A stretch of 64,000 nucleotides of DNA from positions 1-64,000 of IMG/VR virus record IMGVR_UViG_3300027969_004220; one strand, 5' to 3'. The notes under the pieces were generated by a model. It was given only the letters and a program-made list of their open reading frames with translations, was not told the DNA's origin and searched no databases. A program made the position numbers and the translations under genes. This document shows, piece after piece, positions 61,914 through 64,000 of the stretch. Origin of the DNA: a virus. Within the stretch, counting starts at the first letter, position 1. Every line of letters begins with the position of its first letter.

Positions 61914-64000
61914 TTATTCAAATAGTTGGAAATTTGGTAAAACCAGACGAGTATTTGCGTTGTCTGCAAAAACTAAATACTTAGAATCGTCTCTAATAAT
62001 AGCTTGATTAAGTATCTTATCAAATGTAGATTCTGGTATAATATCAGTAAATAATCTAATATTAGTTGCTTTCATATCAGATCCTAATAATTGAGGATTC
62101 GTATTTTCAATTGTAAATTCAATTGGAGTCATATCTTGTTCATCAGAATAAACTTTTCTTAGGAAGTTATTTGTAAGTTTACCAGCCTCATCTTCAAAAT
62201 CAACATTACGCTTATAAACAAATTGAGAAATTTTTCTATTTCTTTGATCAACATTTAATGTATAGCAATACCAAACTTCTTCATCTAATATTAAATCAGA
62301 ATTAGTTGTATAAGTATCACCATTTAATGTAACTGTTATTACATCATTTACTAAGTTTACTTTCCAACCAATTAGATTCTCATCATCATAGAAGTTAAAG
62401 AAGTTATAAATCTCACCATCTATATAATTATTGATACTAAACCAAATAGTAAATCCAATATTATCAGAAACTTTTAGAATAGGATCAGAGTTAAAGTAAT
62501 TTACAGCTGGTATTCCTGCATCAACTGAGAATAAGTCATAATTTGATTTAGATATTATAGTAGATGAGTTTTCAATTAGTTCTTTATTTATACTAGCTAA
62601 GTATTCTAATCTAATTAAATCCTTAGTTAAAGTTCTTGTTTGAACCTTATTAGCTACTGCTCTCTTATCATCAGTATTCTCAACACCAAATAATGAATCA
62701 ATTGTAGTATTCTGTGTAAGCATATCCAATTTGTTTTGGATCTCTGTTGTACCAGCTTGTACATTTGCTTTTTGGTTGTATTTTTTCAGAATCAATTTAT
62801 AATAAACTGAAGAGTTATTAAATCCTCTAAATTGAGATACGTGATCTACTTGAAACATTCTACTTAATTGACAGAAAAACATAAAGTCTTCTTTACCTGG
62901 TCTTCTTTGAGCACCAAATACACTTTTAAATTGCTCTTTGGTAATATGTACTTCCATATTATCAAATAAACTTAAATCAAATTGATTCATCGTAATTTGT
63001 GAGTCTGGAAATTCATTATTATTTACCGATACTTTAACATCACCTTCACAAACAATATTATACAATTGATATTCGTGCATTGAGTAATCTTGTCCTTTTG
63101 CATCTGGATCAGTTACAAAGTAAACAACTTGATGTCCAAACATCATTTGAGCATCAGTACTTAATTTATTCAAAAGATTTAGTGCAGTACTTTGATTATA
63201 AGGATTGTAAAGAAGTGCTTGTTGGTCTTTAGTCATTGGTGAAAAAATATTAGCGGTATCACAACTTCCTTTACCATCTGAATTTAGATTAGTATTAGGT
63301 ATGAAATTTCCATTAGCATCATATGTACCAGTTAAATTAGACTGACAACATTCTCTTAAACCATATAAATTACTTTTCTGATAATCTAAAGTAACATTTT
63401 GAAAATTACCAATTAAATTTATATCTTGTATCTTTACAGGAACACCAGATTTATTTTCTATTGAGTATTCAACTTCAAAAAATCTTGTTGGAGTTAGTCT
63501 TTTTGTAGATACATTTTCTTTAGTTAAAAATTCCCAATCTGACCAAGTTCTTGAATTATCTTGTGAGTATCTCCATTTCAAATCTACACCTTGTATACCA
63601 GTAGATGATATTACTTCAACATCTTCTAACTTAAAAACTTTATAGATAAAAGGTGGTTTAATTACCTGAATACCACCAGAAACCAATTGAACTGCAGAAC
63701 CATCATCGGTCATAGGTCTTTCAGTTTCACATTCAATTGCATATTCTAATATTCTAATTGAACCAAGTGAATTAGTTCCCTTTCTAACCCACTTTATATC
63801 TAGGTATAAAGGGTCCAAAGGATCGATTGGTGGAAAGTTATCAATATATTTTTTTAAGTCAAACCAAGTAGTCCATTTTTGACCATCTCTTGATAAACGA
63901 TAATATTGTGCTAAATATCTTGTAGTAGATAAACCTAAAGTATCGTAAGTAAATTTGGTTATCTTACTAATATTTTGTAAATTTGTAAAACTGATTATGT
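61914..64000 (-). CDS. Virion structural protein, 5' end beyond the window
   Basis: The frame is open from the right edge to a stop at 61914 (at least 695 residues), so the TTG at 63818 need not be the start. Beta-rich, with RYSQDNSRTWSDWEFLTKEN (a strand-loop pattern seen in baseplate and fibre proteins) and a C-terminal concanavalin/LamG-like region (FTIWFSINNYIDGEIYNFFN through DEEVWYCYTLNVDQRNRKIS). I infer a baseplate or tail component belonging to the same leftward structural set seen at 1-8796. Confidence 0.65.
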   Translation of the reverse strand, partial: IISFTNLQNISKITKFTYDTLGLSTTRYLAQYYRLSRDGQKWTTWFDLKKYIDNFPPIDPLDPLYLDIKWVRKGTNSLGSIRILEYAIECETERPMTDDGSAVQLVSGGIQVIKPPFIYKVFKLEDVEVISSTGIQGVDLKWRYSQDNSRTWSDWEFLTKENVSTKRLTPTRFFEVEYSIENKSGVPVKIQDINLIGNFQNVTLDYQKSNLYGLRECCQSNLTGTYDANGNFIPNTNLNSDGKGSCDTANIFSPMTKDQQALLYNPYNQSTALNLLNKLSTDAQMMFGHQVVYFVTDPDAKGQDYSMHEYQLYNIVCEGDVKVSVNNNEFPDSQITMNQFDLSLFDNMEVHITKEQFKSVFGAQRRPGKEDFMFFCQLSRMFQVDHVSQFRGFNNSSVYYKLILKKYNQKANVQAGTTEIQNKLDMLTQNTTIDSLFGVENTDDKRAVANKVQTRTLTKDLIRLEYLASINKELIENSSTIISKSNYDLFSVDAGIPAVNYFNSDPILKVSDNIGFTIWFSINNYIDGEIYNFFNFYDDENLIGWKVNLVNDVITVTLNGDTYTTNSDLILDEEVWYCYTLNVDQRNRKISQFVYKRNVDFEDEAGKLTNNFLRKVYSDEQDMTPIEFTIENTNPQLLGSDMKATNIRLFTDIIPESTFDKILNQAIIRDDSKYLVFADNANTRLVLPNFQLFE

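Overview
The window looks like part of the genome of a large tailed phage, probably a myovirus, infecting a member of the Bacteroidota. Four things suggest this: very AT-rich DNA; many host-type promoters with the Bacteroidota -7 box TAnnTTTG and no Shine-Dalgarno sequences; long blocks of virion genes on the minus strand; and dense metabolic, translation and homing-endonuclease genes on the plus strand. No integrase, IS element or CRISPR array is visible.

Layout. 1-8796 (minus): tail or baseplate structural genes. 8870-22259 (mostly plus): NAD-dependent DNA ligase, a sigma factor, thioredoxin, SmpB, a GatB/YqeY protein and tyrosyl-tRNA synthetase. 22291-25662: tRNA arrays 1 and 2. 25679-37622 (minus): four large tail-fibre genes. 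38904-41254: Met tRNAs and tRNA array 3. 41272-57428: small genes, a DNA methyltransferase, Nudix proteins, the NAD+ salvage pair NadM-Nudix and nicotinamide phosphoribosyltransferase, a second methyltransferase, four tandem paralogues and a DnaQ-like exonuclease. 57453-60672: tRNA arrays 4 and 5. 60723-64000: a nucleotidase, a cyclotransferase-like protein, a HIT protein and the next structural gene, which runs off the edge.

The most striking content is the control of the tRNA arrays. Five times the same module appears: promoter, a short ORF of 25-36 codons, a perfect or near-perfect intrinsic terminator, then tRNA genes. In each module the short peptide is built from the amino acids of the tRNAs behind it. 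Leader 1 is Phe/Lys/Trp/His-rich and precedes Lys, Trp, His, Lys, Phe, His and Phe tRNAs. Leader 2 is a Ser/Arg run and precedes Arg and four Ser tRNAs. Leader 3 is Ile/Ala/Glu/Gly/Tyr and precedes Tyr, Glu, Ile, Gly and Ala tRNAs. Leader 4 is Leu/Arg and precedes Leu and Arg tRNAs. Leader 5 is Asn/Thr/Val/Ile/Cys and precedes Asn, Ile, Val, Cys and Thr tRNAs. Just after the sensor codons each leader carries 6-10 bases complementary to the 5' arm of its terminator. This is the layout of ribosome-mediated attenuation (the trp/leu/his leader mechanism), here apparently used to make phage tRNAs on demand when the matching charged tRNA is scarce. A sixth, minimal version (peptide MSYYN, two Tyr codons) precedes the GatB/YqeY-tyrS operon.

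The tRNA set covers 17 amino acids (I see no Pro, Gln or Asp) and includes an initiator Met. Several genes are structurally odd: D-arm-less forms, insertions, a possibly permuted tRNA-Gly, and tRNA-like RNAs without an anticodon loop. Four of the five arrays carry a homing-type endonuclease and the fifth carries an unidentified ORF. A second promoter-like motif, TTTTAATATATA, lies 10-100 bases upstream of many genes on both strands and may be read with the phage sigma factor. All functional statements come from reading the sequence; nothing was searched or folded by computer.
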